Source of the DNA: Lactobacillus sp. ESL0701
GTDB taxonomy: Bacteria > Bacillota > Bacilli > Lactobacillales > Lactobacillaceae
NCBI RefSeq assembly: GCF_029433445.1
Contig: NZ_JAQTIC010000002.1
Coordinates: 245,717 to 309,716 of the forward strand
Length of the DNA: 64,000 nt
Direction of reading: 5' to 3'
Position numbers and translations under genes: made by a program. The notes beneath the pieces were generated by a model. That model made no database searches. It was not told the DNA's origin and saw nothing but the letters and a program-made list of their open reading frames with translations. The first letter of the stretch is position 1. The number at the start of each line of letters is the position of its first letter. Shown piece by piece: positions 23,581 through 33,643 of this stretch.

Positions 23581-24010
23581 CAATTGCCCGTCCCCACTGC
23601 ATTTGTAACTTTATTTTTTGTGAATGGTGACCATCTTCGATAGTAATCGTTAGCGGGGCTAACATACCTTTAGCCGAAATCACAGTTCTGCCATGTAAAC
23701 CATAAACAGTAATTGTTGACGCAATTTGCATTTGTTGTGAAAAGCCGTCGCCTACAAAGACAAGTATCTTTGTTTGCGGCTGATATATCAGCGTAACTGT
23801 CTCATGCTTAATTGTACTGAACCGTGCTGCTTGCTCAATAGAACTCTTAATTTCTTTGGCAGTATTATTCAGAATCAGTTGTTCACGATATGAAGCAATT
23901 TCAACAGTTCCAAGCATTATTAAGCTTAACGAAATCGCTAAACATACAACCATTTCAATTAAAGTAAAGCCACCTAACTTTACTTTAATTGCCCTTTTCA
24001 ACCACACCAT
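23573..24010 (-). CDS. comGD: ComGD-like competence pseudopilin
   Basis: 145 residues: prepilin processing motif GGFTLIEMVVCLAISLSL near residue 14, then a pilin-like soluble domain (ITVYGLHGRTVISAKGMLA). The start overlaps comGC by 26 bases; the exact start codon is uncertain because a later one would shorten the leader. Minor pseudopilin of the DNA-uptake machine. Confidence 0.8.
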   Translation of the reverse strand: MVWLKRAIKVKLGGFTLIEMVVCLAISLSLIMLGTVEIASYREQLILNNTAKEIKSSIEQAARFSTIKHETVTLIYQPQTKILVFVGDGFSQQMQIASTITVYGLHGRTVISAKGMLAPLTITIEDGHHSQKIKLQMQWGRAIDE

Positions 24011-24332
24011 TAGTTACCGTATAATTTTTAGACTTATCTAGCTGATTTTTGGTCAAATAACCATCGTCAAACATATTTTGAAAAGTAATATCTTTACCCT
24101 TTCTATCTTTATCTTCTTCATAAAGGTCAGCCTGTGTCTGCAATGTTGTTTTAAAGGCATCTTCGGTTCGTTCAGCGGCACTCTGCTTTTGCCTAGTCAA
24201 ATTAGGCGCGATAATCAATAACAAAAGTACAATAATGGCAATAACCACGACCATTTCAATCAAGGTAAAGCCCTGCATCTTACGCGATTTAGCCATAATA
24301 TTCAATAAATACTGCTTAAATTTTTTCTTCAT
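23985..24332 (-). CDS. comGC: ComGC major competence pseudopilin
   Basis: 115 residues. The major subunit of the transformation pilus, exported, cleaved by ComC and assembled by ComGA/GB. Canonical motif QGFTLIEMVVVIAIIVLLLL with Glu+5, then APNLTRQKQSAAERTEDAFK and DLYEEDKD, as in other lactobacillar ComGC. The leader is long (about 20 residues). It starts 14 bases after comGB. Confidence 0.92.
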   Translation of the reverse strand: MKKKFKQYLLNIMAKSRKMQGFTLIEMVVVIAIIVLLLLIIAPNLTRQKQSAAERTEDAFKTTLQTQADLYEEDKDRKGKDITFQNMFDDGYLTKNQLDKSKNYTVTNGVVEKGN

Positions 24333-24345
24333 TATAAATAGCTCC

Positions 24346-25350
24346 TTAAATCTGCTGCATCATCGCATACATTGGCAGCAGTAATTTCAGATACATCCCG
24401 ATAATGCACAACCCAATCAAAATAAAGCAGACTGGTTGAACATTAACAATTAACTTTTCGATTTTACTGGTTAAGTCAGTAAACAAGGTTTGCCCCAGCA
24501 GTAGACAGCTCTTGCCTAAATCTCCCTTGGTTGAACCTGTTTCAATTAAGATTACTAGCTCATCTGGCAAGAATAACTCCTGCTTGATAATTTGCGATAA
24601 GTTCTTGCCCTTAGCTAATTGCCGGTTCACCTTAGCCCCAATAAATTGTTGCAGTGACCCCGATTCCTGATTAGCCGCATACTGACACATCTTTTGCAGT
24701 GAAAAGCCACTAGCAACTAACAAGCCAATATCATAAACTAGTAAATAATTAACATATAATTTGACCGCCGAGCCAATAATTGGGTAATGCGATAATCTTT
24801 TTAGTGAATGATAATCTTGCTTACGCAAAAGTGTTAAAACCTGCGTAAAATAATACAGAAACAATAATCCAAGTACCAATAAACCAACCAGCATTACATC
24901 ACCAGTATGCTCATTAGACGACGCAAATTGGTTTGATACAAAAGTCTGCATAAAGATAAGCAGACCAATCATCATTACGACTAACACAAATGGATAAGAC
25001 ATTTCTGTCTTTAACTTTTTAATCTGTTCATTTTTTAAACGGTTTAAGGTAGCCAGTTGCGCTAAGCAGTCAAGTAAATTCCCTTGCTGCATTGCCAAAT
25101 CAACTTGCGTTGCAATCGTTTTGCTAAAACCTAAATGCCACATTTCCTGACCTAAATCAGCGCCTAAAGTCATTCTTTGGCTCAAACTAGCCAATACTTT
25201 TCGGCGTTTGGGCCATAAAATTGGCATTAATTCCAAACTCATATTAAGGGCAAAACCATTAGCAAGGCTATTTTGTAAGTAATCAAGAAAGGCTAATTGT
25301 TCTTGTCCCGTTAACTTATCCCTCTTGAAATTGTTCATATATCGGCGCAC
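24346..25350 (-). CDS. comGB: ComGB inner-membrane platform protein
   Basis: About 334 residues, type II secretion GspF fold: two repeated cytoplasmic helical domains separated by membrane helices (about 112-130, 160-180, 305-325). It anchors the ATPase ComGA and the pseudopilus base. It overlaps the end of comGA by 35 bases. The start is uncertain: GTG at 25350 is favoured by GAGGTGA 6 bases upstream; ATG 25338 and GTG 25359 are alternatives. Confidence 0.88.
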   Translation of the reverse strand: MRRYMNNFKRDKLTGQEQLAFLDYLQNSLANGFALNMSLELMPILWPKRRKVLASLSQRMTLGADLGQEMWHLGFSKTIATQVDLAMQQGNLLDCLAQLATLNRLKNEQIKKLKTEMSYPFVLVVMMIGLLIFMQTFVSNQFASSNEHTGDVMLVGLLVLGLLFLYYFTQVLTLLRKQDYHSLKRLSHYPIIGSAVKLYVNYLLVYDIGLLVASGFSLQKMCQYAANQESGSLQQFIGAKVNRQLAKGKNLSQIIKQELFLPDELVILIETGSTKGDLGKSCLLLGQTLFTDLTSKIEKLIVNVQPVCFILIGLCIIGMYLKLLLPMYAMMQQI

Positions 25351-26290
25351 TAATTTCACCTCGCTGTTTCAATTCCATTAAATTATCTGTCCAACTTACA
25401 AAATTACCACGCTGACTTTGACTGATACTGTCCTGCAGAGTTTTTCCACTGGCAATATCAAGTAAGCATGAGAAGCCATTTTTTGTTGGCAATAATCGTT
25501 GATAAGAAACGGCTGTTAAGCAATTACTCAACTCGTTTTGATTAATCTGTAAGCTCTCCAATCGCGAAATTGTCTGCAATGTGCTTTTAGCATGAACTGT
25601 TGCGAAAACTAAGTGTCCACTCAATGCAGCATCAACTGCTAGACGTGCTGTCTGGGCGTTGCGAATTTCGCCAATAATCAAAATATCAGGTCGGTGGCGC
25701 AAAGCTGCTTCTAATAAGCGGGCATAACTAATCTCGGCCTCATAATTAACCTGAGTTTGTAAAAATGTCGCTTGGTGAATTTCAACCGGATCTTCAATTG
25801 TCATCACCATTTGCCCTTGACCCACAATTTCCGCCAATTTATACATCGTAGTCGTTTTACCAGAACCAGTTGGTCCACTAGTAACAATCAATCCACGCCG
25901 TCTAGTTAACTCTTTTAATTGTTCAATTTGTTCAGGTAAAAAATACCGTCCTGCCTTTACCTGATAAATAATTCGCAGTACTAAAGATTCATAACCTGCA
26001 AAATCGCCAACACTTGATAAGCGTAAATAATATTTTTCGTGATGATAATCATACGTTAACGCACCAACTTGTGGTCGGCGGTGTTCTGCAATATCCATTT
26101 GCGCACCATATTTAAGAAAATTAATAATCTCTTTGCCCTCATTTAACGTAAATTTAGCTCGCTCTTTAATACCAGTCAGTGTCCGCGAATTAACCAGCAT
26201 TTCTTTATCACGTACCAAAAAGAACATGTCACTGGCATGATTGGCAATTGCTTCTTCAATCAACCAGTTAACTGTTTCTTTAATCCGCAT
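25316..26290 (-). CDS. comGA: ComGA competence traffic ATPase
   Basis: 324 residues, GspE/PilB family ATPase that powers assembly of the competence pseudopilus. Walker A is GPTGSGKTTTMYKLAE, the Asp box is MTIEDPVEIH, Walker B is RPDILIIGEIRNAQTA and the His box is LSGHLVFATVHAKST. First gene of a seven-gene operon (comGA-GG) running to 22694. A strong ribosome binding site (AAAGGAGGG) is adjoined by an inverted repeat in the promoter region. Confidence 0.96.
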   Translation of the reverse strand: MRIKETVNWLIEEAIANHASDMFFLVRDKEMLVNSRTLTGIKERAKFTLNEGKEIINFLKYGAQMDIAEHRRPQVGALTYDYHHEKYYLRLSSVGDFAGYESLVLRIIYQVKAGRYFLPEQIEQLKELTRRRGLIVTSGPTGSGKTTTMYKLAEIVGQGQMVMTIEDPVEIHQATFLQTQVNYEAEISYARLLEAALRHRPDILIIGEIRNAQTARLAVDAALSGHLVFATVHAKSTLQTISRLESLQINQNELSNCLTAVSYQRLLPTKNGFSCLLDIASGKTLQDSISQSQRGNFVSWTDNLMELKQRGEISAPIYEQFQEG

Positions 26291-26301
26291 AAAAACCCTC
26301 C

Positions 26302-26342
26302 TTTGCGTGTACTCTACATATACATACGCAAAAGAGGTCAGA
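26302..26342 (-). promoter_or_regulatory. comG promoter region with inverted repeat touching the ribosome binding site
   Basis: TTTGCGT (6 to 12 bases after the comGA start on the plus map, 26302-26308) and ACGCAAA (26336-26342) are perfect 7-bp inverted arms separated by 27 bases. On the coding strand the second arm runs straight into AAAGGAGGG. A binding site for a competence regulator or a ComX-type promoter element is likely here, but the streptococcal CIN box is not seen. Confidence 0.4.
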
Positions 26343-26361
26343 AATTTTTTGTAAACAAAAA

Positions 26362-26383
26362 ATCACTCAAAAAATTGAGTGAT
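26362..26383 (-). terminator. yebC terminator
   Basis: The 9-bp stem ATCACTCAA / TTGAGTGAT has a 4-base loop and is followed by TTTTT on the minus strand; it separates yebC from comGA. Confidence 0.85.
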
Positions 26384-26405
26384 TAATTATTAATTTATGT
26401 CTGAC

Positions 26406-27134
26406 CTAGTCTTCATCAGCAGCGGCAGTATAAACATTTTGCACATCGTCATCGTCTTCTAAGGCATCAACAAGGTTAGCAAATTGTTCTTTCTTGTCTT
26501 CTGGGACTGGTGTAGTGTTCTCCGGAATCATCGTTAACTCAGCGTTAGCAAGCTTGTAGCCTGCCTTTTCCAAAGCATCACGGACTTGTGCCAATTGCTT
26601 AGGATCGGTATAAATCTCGTAAGCTTCGTCACTTGTTTGCAAATCATCGCCACCGGCATCCATGACATCAAGCAACATTTGGTCTTCATCGGCATCAGTA
26701 GTTGTCCGGTCAATTGCAATGTAGCCTTTGCGGTTGAACATGTAAGCAACTGAACCAGTAGCACCAAGTGAACCGCCATTACGCGTAAACGCAACCCGAA
26801 CTGAAGAAGCAGTCCGGTTCTTGTTATCAGTCAAGGCTTCAACAAAGACAGCAACACCACCGGGTGCATAACCTTCATAAGTAATCTCATCGTAATGCTC
26901 GTCTGAATTGCCGTCAGCCTTCTTGATTGCGCGGTCAATGTTAGCCTTAGGCATATTATTAGCATGGGCTTTATCCATTACCATCCGCAAGTTAGGATTC
27001 CCTGAGGGGTCAGGACCACCATTCTTTGCAGCCATATATATCTCACGAGATAGTTTTTGGAAAATTTTACCTCTCTTAGCGTCTTGCGCATTCTTGCGGC
27101 CTTGAATATTGTGCCATTTTGAATGTCCTGACAT
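26406..27134 (-). CDS. YebC/PmpR-family regulator or translation factor
   Basis: 242 residues, complete YebC family protein: start [20 protein letters not shown], then [35 protein letters not shown] and [18 protein letters not shown]. Members act as transcription factors (PmpR type) or assist ribosomes on proline-rich stretches. It often lies upstream of comGA in lactobacilli and streptococci. Its own terminator separates it from the com operon. Confidence 0.95.
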   Translation of the reverse strand: MSGHSKWHNIQGRKNAQDAKRGKIFQKLSREIYMAAKNGGPDPSGNPNLRMVMDKAHANNMPKANIDRAIKKADGNSDEHYDEITYEGYAPGGVAVFVEALTDNKNRTASSVRVAFTRNGGSLGATGSVAYMFNRKGYIAIDRTTTDADEDQMLLDVMDAGGDDLQTSDEAYEIYTDPKQLAQVRDALEKAGYKLANAELTMIPENTTPVPEDKKEQFANLVDALEDDDDVQNVYTAAADED

Positions 27135-27361
27135 AAGAATCCTTCTTTCTTTATTTGTAGTTATTAACGATAATAATCTTAACTCACGGCAGCATAAAAT
27201 TCAATACTAGCAGCAATTTCAGCTGATTTTTTACTAAAATCACTTTCAAAATGGACTATTCTAACATTATTCTAACTAAATATCCTGATTTGGGTCTAGT
27301 CAGATAATGCAATAATGAGTAAAATAGAAAACGTTAATTATTTTTAAAGGAGATAATCTCA

Positions 27362-29011
27362 GTGGATGAAATAGGTTCAAACAAGAAATATATTTCGTGG
27401 CCGGTATTAACTCTGATGGCTTTTTGTACTGTTATCGGCTTGGACGATATTATGTACAATTTCCAAAATCAGGGAATGCCCGTTGTTACTTCATGGATTA
27501 TCATGTGTATTTTTTACGTGATTCCATATTCTTTAATGGTTGGTCAATTAGGATCAGTCTTTAATAAGGAAGGTGGTGGTCTATCGTCATGGGTCCGCGG
27601 GACAGATGGCGAATTTTTAGGCTACTTTACTGCTTGGACATACTGGGCAGCTTCAATTCCTTATGCAGTTGATTCAGCTAACACAATTATTGTCGATATT
27701 GGTTGGGCTGTTACCGGCTCTGGTAAATTTCAGGACCAAATTTCTAACAAAAACTTTGCGCTCATGACCTTTGCTATGTTTATTATCTTCATTATTATTG
27801 AACATTACTTCTCACGATCAATGGAAGTATTGTCAACAATTGGTGGAGGCATGATGCTGATTATGACCTTCATGTTTGTCTTTTTGGCATTTGTTGGTTT
27901 AAGTAAATCCGGTGGCCACATGGCAACCACCAACTTCACTTGGCACTCACTCATTCCTAAATTTGACATGCATTACTGGACTACAATTGCCATGTTAATT
28001 TATGCTCTTAATGGTTGTGAATTGGTGGCACCATACGTTACCAAGATGAAAAAGCCAAAATCCGACTTTCCTAAAGCCATGATTGCTTTGGCAATTATGA
28101 CCATCTTCTTAACCGTCTTTGGTTCATTTGCACTTGGCATTTACTTCAATGCTAACCACATTCCAAATGACTTGAAGATGAACGGTGAATACTACGTCTT
28201 TGACATGGTTGGTCGACAATATGGTTTAGGTAAGAGTTTGCTTTACTTATGGTCTTGGACTTCTGTCTTTTATAATGCTGCCCTGTTAGCTGTTTTATTA
28301 GACGCCATGACAAGAATGCTGATTTCTGATACTGGTGACAAGTATATGCCGAAGTTCTTACGCAAAAAGAACAAGAATGGCTTGCCAATCAATGGTTACA
28401 TTCTAACTGTTGCGCTATCAGCATTTATCATGCTTCTTGGTATTTTCTTACCTAACATGAATGACATTTTTAATTGGTTATTAAACTTAAACGGGATCAT
28501 TTCACCAGGTGTTACCTGCTGGATCTTCTATTCCTTCATGCGAATTAGAAAGAATTCTAAGAAATTCTCGTCTGACTACGTCTTTATCAAAAATGATAAG
28601 TTAGCCTACCTAGCAGGACTATTCCTACTAGTAGTTACAGCTGTCGCAACCATTTTGGGAATTGCCCCATTAGACGTTAAAGAGTTCAGTAGTTATTGGT
28701 GGTATGAATTAATTATTAATATCGTTGCAATTGTTGTCCTAATTGGGTTAGGCGTGATTTTACCAAGTATTAGACGCCGCGAGGAAGAATATGGGATCGC
28801 CTTTAGCCGCGACCAATGGATTGCCATGCTTGTTCTAATTATTGGCTCCATTGTCCTTGATCTCTATCTTGGCGGTCAGAACCTCAGCAAGATAGATTTT
28901 GGTCAATTCAAATTAGGCTTAAACATTATTATTATCGTTATTGAAGCCATCTTAGCAATTTTGCTTTGTTGGTTAGTTGGCAGAAGAAAGCCAAGTAACG
29001 CAAGAAATTAA
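27362..29011 (+). CDS. APC-superfamily amino acid permease
   Basis: 549 residues with about 12-14 membrane helices. The first helix region (SWPVLTLMAFCTVIGLDDIM) and EGGGLSSWVRG belong to the glutamate/GABA-antiporter-like branch of APC transporters; substrate cannot be read from sequence. GTG start with AAAGGAGA 8 bases upstream. A strong terminator follows at 29028-29051, so it is monocistronic. Confidence 0.88.
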   Translation: MDEIGSNKKYISWPVLTLMAFCTVIGLDDIMYNFQNQGMPVVTSWIIMCIFYVIPYSLMVGQLGSVFNKEGGGLSSWVRGTDGEFLGYFTAWTYWAASIPYAVDSANTIIVDIGWAVTGSGKFQDQISNKNFALMTFAMFIIFIIIEHYFSRSMEVLSTIGGGMMLIMTFMFVFLAFVGLSKSGGHMATTNFTWHSLIPKFDMHYWTTIAMLIYALNGCELVAPYVTKMKKPKSDFPKAMIALAIMTIFLTVFGSFALGIYFNANHIPNDLKMNGEYYVFDMVGRQYGLGKSLLYLWSWTSVFYNAALLAVLLDAMTRMLISDTGDKYMPKFLRKKNKNGLPINGYILTVALSAFIMLLGIFLPNMNDIFNWLLNLNGIISPGVTCWIFYSFMRIRKNSKKFSSDYVFIKNDKLAYLAGLFLLVVTAVATILGIAPLDVKEFSSYWWYELIINIVAIVVLIGLGVILPSIRRREEEYGIAFSRDQWIAMLVLIIGSIVLDLYLGGQNLSKIDFGQFKLGLNIIIIVIEAILAILLCWLVGRRKPSNARN

Positions 29012-29027
29012 TTGAATATTTTTAAAG

Positions 29028-29051
29028 CAGCTTCACAGCAGTGTGGAGCTG
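29028..29051 (+). terminator. Terminator of the permease gene
   Basis: The 10-bp stem CAGCTTCACA / TGTGGAGCTG (one G-U pair), with a 4-base loop, is followed by TTTTTATTT. Confidence 0.88.
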
Positions 29052-29140
29052 TTTTTATTTGCCAAATAATCATCGATATTAATTAAAATATTATCGCAAC
29101 TACTATATAATAACTTTAGGATACAATTAAGGAGCAGAAC

Positions 29141-29953
29141 ATGACAAAAATTCCTTTTAAAGCAGTTGCCGTCGACATGGATGGCACCTTTGAAAATGAC
29201 GAAAAGACATTTGACCGACAACGTTTTGATAAGATTTTGACCGAGTTGCGCAAGCACCATATCCATTTTATTGCTTCTAGTGGTCGTCCATTATCACGCC
29301 TGCAAAAAGATTTTCATGGTTTTTTGGACAGGATTGATATTGTAGCCGATAATGGCTCAATCTTAACGCAGGACAACAATATTATTTTGCGGCATGTTTT
29401 CACTTATCAGACAGGAATTAAATTAATCAACTTTATTCAAGAAAATTATCCTGCAACTGAGATTGCCGCCAGCGGTCTTGACCGTTCTTACATTAATAAA
29501 CGCGCTAGCATAAAATTTAAAAATGCCATGCATTTTTTCTATCCCAATGTTATTGAAATTAACGATCTAACCCAGCTGCCAACTAGTGACAATTTGACTA
29601 AGCTGACCCTTAATTGTGATGCTGAGTTAGCCAGCGAACTTGAATTGAAGTTTAATCAAAATAGCAGTGAACGTATTCACTGCACGACAAGTGGCTTTGA
29701 GAATATTGATGTAATGCCTAATCGCGTTAATAAAGGGCAAGGCATCAAATATTTCTTGCGCTATTTCAACGTTAAGCCAGAAGAATTAATTGCCTTTGGC
29801 GACGGCATGAACGATAAGGAAATGATTGAACTAGCCGGCTTTAGTTATGCAATGAAGAACGCTAACCCTAAGTTAAAAGAAATTGCTAAATACGAGGCTC
29901 CAAGCAATAACGACATGGGGGTATTGCAGGTTCTAGAAGAATATTTAAGATAA
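29141..29953 (+). CDS. HAD-superfamily Cof-type phosphatase
   Basis: 270 residues. Cytoplasmic sugar-phosphate or nucleotide phosphatase of the Cof/YbjI group. Motif I is AVDMDGTFEND with the nucleophile Asp, motif II is IASSGRP, the motif III lysine is in NRVNKGQGIKYFL, and motif IV is FGDGMNDKEMIELAG. The cap is type C2. The substrate is unknown. It lies 28 bases before an ABC transporter operon and may be read with it. Confidence 0.9.
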   Translation: MTKIPFKAVAVDMDGTFENDEKTFDRQRFDKILTELRKHHIHFIASSGRPLSRLQKDFHGFLDRIDIVADNGSILTQDNNIILRHVFTYQTGIKLINFIQENYPATEIAASGLDRSYINKRASIKFKNAMHFFYPNVIEINDLTQLPTSDNLTKLTLNCDAELASELELKFNQNSSERIHCTTSGFENIDVMPNRVNKGQGIKYFLRYFNVKPEELIAFGDGMNDKEMIELAGFSYAMKNANPKLKEIAKYEAPSNNDMGVLQVLEEYLR

Positions 29954-29981
29954 ATTTTGTTCTTTCAAGGAGTAAGGCTAT

Positions 29982-30683
29982 ATGAGCTACATTGAAGTAA
30001 GACATAATTTCAAAAAATATCAAACTGGCGACACAGAAATATTAGCCAACAATGATGTTAATTTCACCGTTGAACAAGGCGAACTCGCGATTATCTTAGG
30101 GGCATCTGGTGCCGGCAAGTCCACTATTCTTAACATTTTGGGCGGCATGGATACCAATACTAGCGGGGATGTCATTATTGATGGTCAAAATATCGCCCAA
30201 TATAACAAACGCCAATTAACAACTTATCGTAGAAATGATATTGGCTTTGTTTTTCAATTTTATAATCTGATTCAAAATCTAACAGCTAAAGAAAATGTTG
30301 AACTTGCTTCAGAAATTGTTAAAGATGCGTTAGATCCGGTGCAAACATTAATTGACGTGGGCTTGCAAACACGTATTAATAATTTTCCAGCTGAACTATC
30401 TGGTGGTGAACAGCAGCGTGTAGCAATTGCTCGTGCAATTGCTAAGAATCCAAAGATTTTGCTCTGTGATGAACCAACTGGTGCCCTAGATTATGAAACT
30501 GGCAAGAGTGTCTTACAAATCATTGCTGATATGAGCCGAAAAAAAGGTGCAACCGTAATTATTGTCACGCACAACAGCACCATTGCGCCAATTGCCGACC
30601 GGGTAATTCATTTTCATGATGGTCAAGTTACGCAAATTGAACACAATCCTCAACCTGAAGCAATCGCTAATGTTAAGTGGTAA
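29982..30683 (+). CDS. ABC transporter ATP-binding protein (MacB/LolD type)
   Basis: 233 residues. Walker [15 protein letters not shown]-loop [13 protein letters not shown], signature [15 protein letters not shown], Walker [13 protein letters not shown] and the H-loop VTHNS are all present. Paired with the large FtsX-like permease that starts 15 bases downstream. This arrangement is used in envelope peptide defence or lipoprotein-like export; no linked two-component genes are present here. Confidence 0.93.
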   Translation: MSYIEVRHNFKKYQTGDTEILANNDVNFTVEQGELAIILGASGAGKSTILNILGGMDTNTSGDVIIDGQNIAQYNKRQLTTYRRNDIGFVFQFYNLIQNLTAKENVELASEIVKDALDPVQTLIDVGLQTRINNFPAELSGGEQQRVAIARAIAKNPKILLCDEPTGALDYETGKSVLQIIADMSRKKGATVIIVTHNSTIAPIADRVIHFHDGQVTQIEHNPQPEAIANVKW

Positions 30684-30698
30684 AGAAGGCGCAATTCA

Positions 30699-33479
30699 AT
30701 GAATAAAGTTGTTTGGCAAGACTTCTGGCAGTCAATTAAGCATACTAAGGGACAATTTTTGTCAATTTTTGGTCTAATGATGATTGGTGCTTTTGCACTT
30801 GTTGGGCTGATTGTTACTGGTCCTGACATGCGCGACACCGGTAATCATTATGTCCAAACATTAAAAACGCCAGACTTAACAGTCATCAGCAATTATGGTT
30901 TAGACAAACAGGACACACAGAAAATTCGGCAAGCGGCTGGTAATCACAAAGTTGAATTTGGCTATATGACCGATACAGTTTTGAAAAATAGTCATGAAAG
31001 CTGGCGCCTTTTTTCTAAGCCAAAAAAGATTGGTCATTACGAACTCCGTGCAGGTCGATTGCCACGAGCTAATAACGAAATTGCCATTGCTGCTCACTTT
31101 CGAAAACGTTATCACTTAGGGCAAACAATTGCTTTTACCGAAAAAAAGACTATCTTAGGTACAAAAATGCTGCGGCGGCACCAATTTAAAATCGTTGGCT
31201 TTGTTCGCTCCAGCCAAATTTTATCAAATGTTAATCTCGGGCAAAGTAATAGTGGTACAGGCGAATTAAAGGGTTATGCCGTTGTCTTGCCTAGCAATTT
31301 TGACCAGAGCCTTTATACAACAGTAAATTTGACTTATCACAACCTACGTGGACTCGACTCTTATGGTAAGCTGTATGCCACCCGCCTTAACAAGCATAAA
31401 CGGGCACTTGAGCACACACTAAAGGCGGAAGCTCCTGAACGCAAGCAAAGAATTGTTGCCGCAGCTAACCACAAATTAAATACGCAAACTGCTAAAATTA
31501 CGGCTGCTAAAGTCAAAATTCAAACTAGCAAGCAAAACTTAATTACGACTGAAAAAGAACTAGCTATAAAGCAGGCGCAGCTTACCGCTCAAGCCAGTCA
31601 AATTAATAATCTTACCCCTGCCCAACAAGCACAATTAACTGCGGCTAAGCAAGAATTAGCTTCTAAAGCGCAACTATTACAAACTAAAAAGCAGCAATTG
31701 GCTCATTATGCCAATCAAACAAAATCAAAACTAGCATCCGGTGAGCACCAAATTAAGCAATCTCAAAAACTGCTTAGCACTTTACCAGCACCTACCTATC
31801 ATGTTTACAATCGTCGAGAAATACCAGGCGGCGAAGGTAACATTGTCTACAGCACAGTGGCTCAAGTTGTCGAAGATCTTGCCAAGGTTTTCCCTATCTT
31901 CCTGTACTTTGTTGCGGCACTGGTTACCTTTACAACAATGAATCGCTTTATTGACGAGGAACGAATTAACTCTGGTACCATGAAGGCTCTTGGCTATGAC
32001 GACTACGTCATTATTAATAAGTTTATTCTGTATGGGTTTCTTGCGGGAACGCTCGGTACAATTGCTGGTATTTATTTGGGACATACATTAATGCCGCAAA
32101 TTGTCTACCATGCTTATTATCAATCATTGACCTTGCCGCCAATTGAAGAACATTTTCATTGGCAAATCAGTCTAATTGCACTCTTACTTGCTTGGATTAG
32201 CTCGGTCTTACCAGCATATCTGACCGCCAGAAACGAGTTTAAAGAAAAACCAGCAGCACTCTTATTGCCTAAGCCACCTGCTGCTGGATCCAAAATTTTA
32301 TTGGAAAAAATTCCGGTTATTTGGCAGCACCTTAATTTCACCCATAAAGTTACTGCTCGCAACATTTTTCGTTATAAAAAGCGCATGCTTATGACAATCT
32401 TTGGTGTCTGTGGGTCTGCTACTTTACTTTTTGCTGGGTTTGCAGTTAAAAACTCAATCGGTAATATGAATAATCGCCAATTTAACGATTTAATTCACTA
32501 CAACTTAATTGTCGCCCAAAAATCGCCAATTTCTAATACGGAAAAAGCAACACTAACGCGCCAACTTCAAGCTAATGATATTAAACAAGAAATGCCAATC
32601 TATTACCAAACCTTGACCAAAATTGCCGGTAAAAATAGTGATACACAAGATATTACAATGATTGTGCCGCAAAATAAGAACCAATTGCACCAATATCTGC
32701 ATCTAGACAACCGGCAAACTAAACAACCAATCTCATTAACTAATCAGGGTGTAGTAATTTCTGAACGATTAGCAAACCTGTTAAGAGTCAACCCGGGTGG
32801 GCACATTACTCTAACCGACCAAGACAATCACCGGCGAACAATAAAGGTGGTGGCAATTACGGAAATGTATATGGGACACTTCGCAATTATGACACCAGCA
32901 GTCTATCAAAATATCTTTGATAAAAGATTTAAACCCAACGCTAATCTGGTCATTCTCAAAAATGGTTCCCGCCAAAGCACTCGCAACACGGCAGCTCAAT
33001 TTATGAAGTTATCTGGCGTGAGCGGGGTCGTTCAAAATACTGCAATCAGTCAAGAGCTCGATGTCGTCGTTCAATCGCTGAATATGATTATGCTTGTTTT
33101 GATAATTGTGGCGGGGTTGCTCGCAATTGTAATCTTATACAATTTAACTAACATTAATATCGCTGAACGGATTCGTGAGCTGTCAACGATTAAAGTCCTT
33201 GGTTTTTATAATAATGAAGTGACAATGTACATTTATCGGGAAACAATCTTGCTGACTTGTATTGGAATTTTAGTTGGCTACTTGACAGGCTACCTGCTTT
33301 ACCAATACATTCTCTATGTTGTGCCGCCAGCCAATGTCATGTTCAATCCAGCCCTATCTGTCGATAGTTTTCTTTGGCCACTGGGCGTGGTGGGCATAGT
33401 TACTATCGCACTCGGCTTTACCGTTAATTATAAATTAAAAAATCTTGACATGTTGGCAGCTTTAAAGTCTGTCGATTAA
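30699..33479 (+). CDS. FtsX-like ABC transporter permease with periplasmic-type coiled coil
   Basis: 926 residues. One N-terminal helix (about 18-40), a large external region containing a coiled coil (about 245-345, ITTEKELAIKQAQLTAQASQ), three helices (about 390-510), a second external domain and three C-terminal helices (about 795-915). The two FtsX blocks (about 395-515 and 800-920) define the family. The extracytoplasmic coiled coil recalls mechanotransmission transporters of the MacB type. The cargo is not predictable. Confidence 0.9.
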   Translation: MNKVVWQDFWQSIKHTKGQFLSIFGLMMIGAFALVGLIVTGPDMRDTGNHYVQTLKTPDLTVISNYGLDKQDTQKIRQAAGNHKVEFGYMTDTVLKNSHESWRLFSKPKKIGHYELRAGRLPRANNEIAIAAHFRKRYHLGQTIAFTEKKTILGTKMLRRHQFKIVGFVRSSQILSNVNLGQSNSGTGELKGYAVVLPSNFDQSLYTTVNLTYHNLRGLDSYGKLYATRLNKHKRALEHTLKAEAPERKQRIVAAANHKLNTQTAKITAAKVKIQTSKQNLITTEKELAIKQAQLTAQASQINNLTPAQQAQLTAAKQELASKAQLLQTKKQQLAHYANQTKSKLASGEHQIKQSQKLLSTLPAPTYHVYNRREIPGGEGNIVYSTVAQVVEDLAKVFPIFLYFVAALVTFTTMNRFIDEERINSGTMKALGYDDYVIINKFILYGFLAGTLGTIAGIYLGHTLMPQIVYHAYYQSLTLPPIEEHFHWQISLIALLLAWISSVLPAYLTARNEFKEKPAALLLPKPPAAGSKILLEKIPVIWQHLNFTHKVTARNIFRYKKRMLMTIFGVCGSATLLFAGFAVKNSIGNMNNRQFNDLIHYNLIVAQKSPISNTEKATLTRQLQANDIKQEMPIYYQTLTKIAGKNSDTQDITMIVPQNKNQLHQYLHLDNRQTKQPISLTNQGVVISERLANLLRVNPGGHITLTDQDNHRRTIKVVAITEMYMGHFAIMTPAVYQNIFDKRFKPNANLVILKNGSRQSTRNTAAQFMKLSGVSGVVQNTAISQELDVVVQSLNMIMLVLIIVAGLLAIVILYNLTNINIAERIRELSTIKVLGFYNNEVTMYIYRETILLTCIGILVGYLTGYLLYQYILYVVPPANVMFNPALSVDSFLWPLGVVGIVTIALGFTVNYKLKNLDMLAALKSVD

Positions 33480-33485
33480 GTAAAA

Positions 33486-33515
33486 AGAAGGATTTCCTAA
33501 ATAAGAAATCCTTCT
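33486..33515 (+). terminator. Terminator of the FtsX-type ABC operon
   Basis: The perfect 11-bp stem AGAAGGATTTC / GAAATCCTTCT, with an 8-base loop, is followed by T7. Confidence 0.9.
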
Positions 33516-33614
33516 TTTTTTGTTTTGCCAATAGTTACTTACTGTAAATATTTAAATGAAGTATTCGTATCTTACTTATTTATTAATACTATAATCTAAA
33601 ATTATTAAAAATTA

Positions 33615-33643
33615 ATAGCATAAAATTAAAACTATGCTATAAT
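33615..33643 (+). promoter_or_regulatory. Candidate promoter with operator for the second ABC operon
   Basis: TATAAT (33638-33643) is overlapped by the right arm of a perfect 8-bp inverted repeat, ATAGCATA (33615-33622) and TATGCTAT (33633-33640). The -35 is weak, which suits a regulated promoter. The rest of 33516-33769 contains one imperfect hairpin (GATCGGTAATCAC / GTGATTGATC around 33698-33740) and no gene. Confidence 0.45.

Noticed and set aside
26302..26342. Streptococcal-type CIN box for ComX before comGA
   Set aside because: The consensus TACGAATA is not present; only the inverted repeat is reported.
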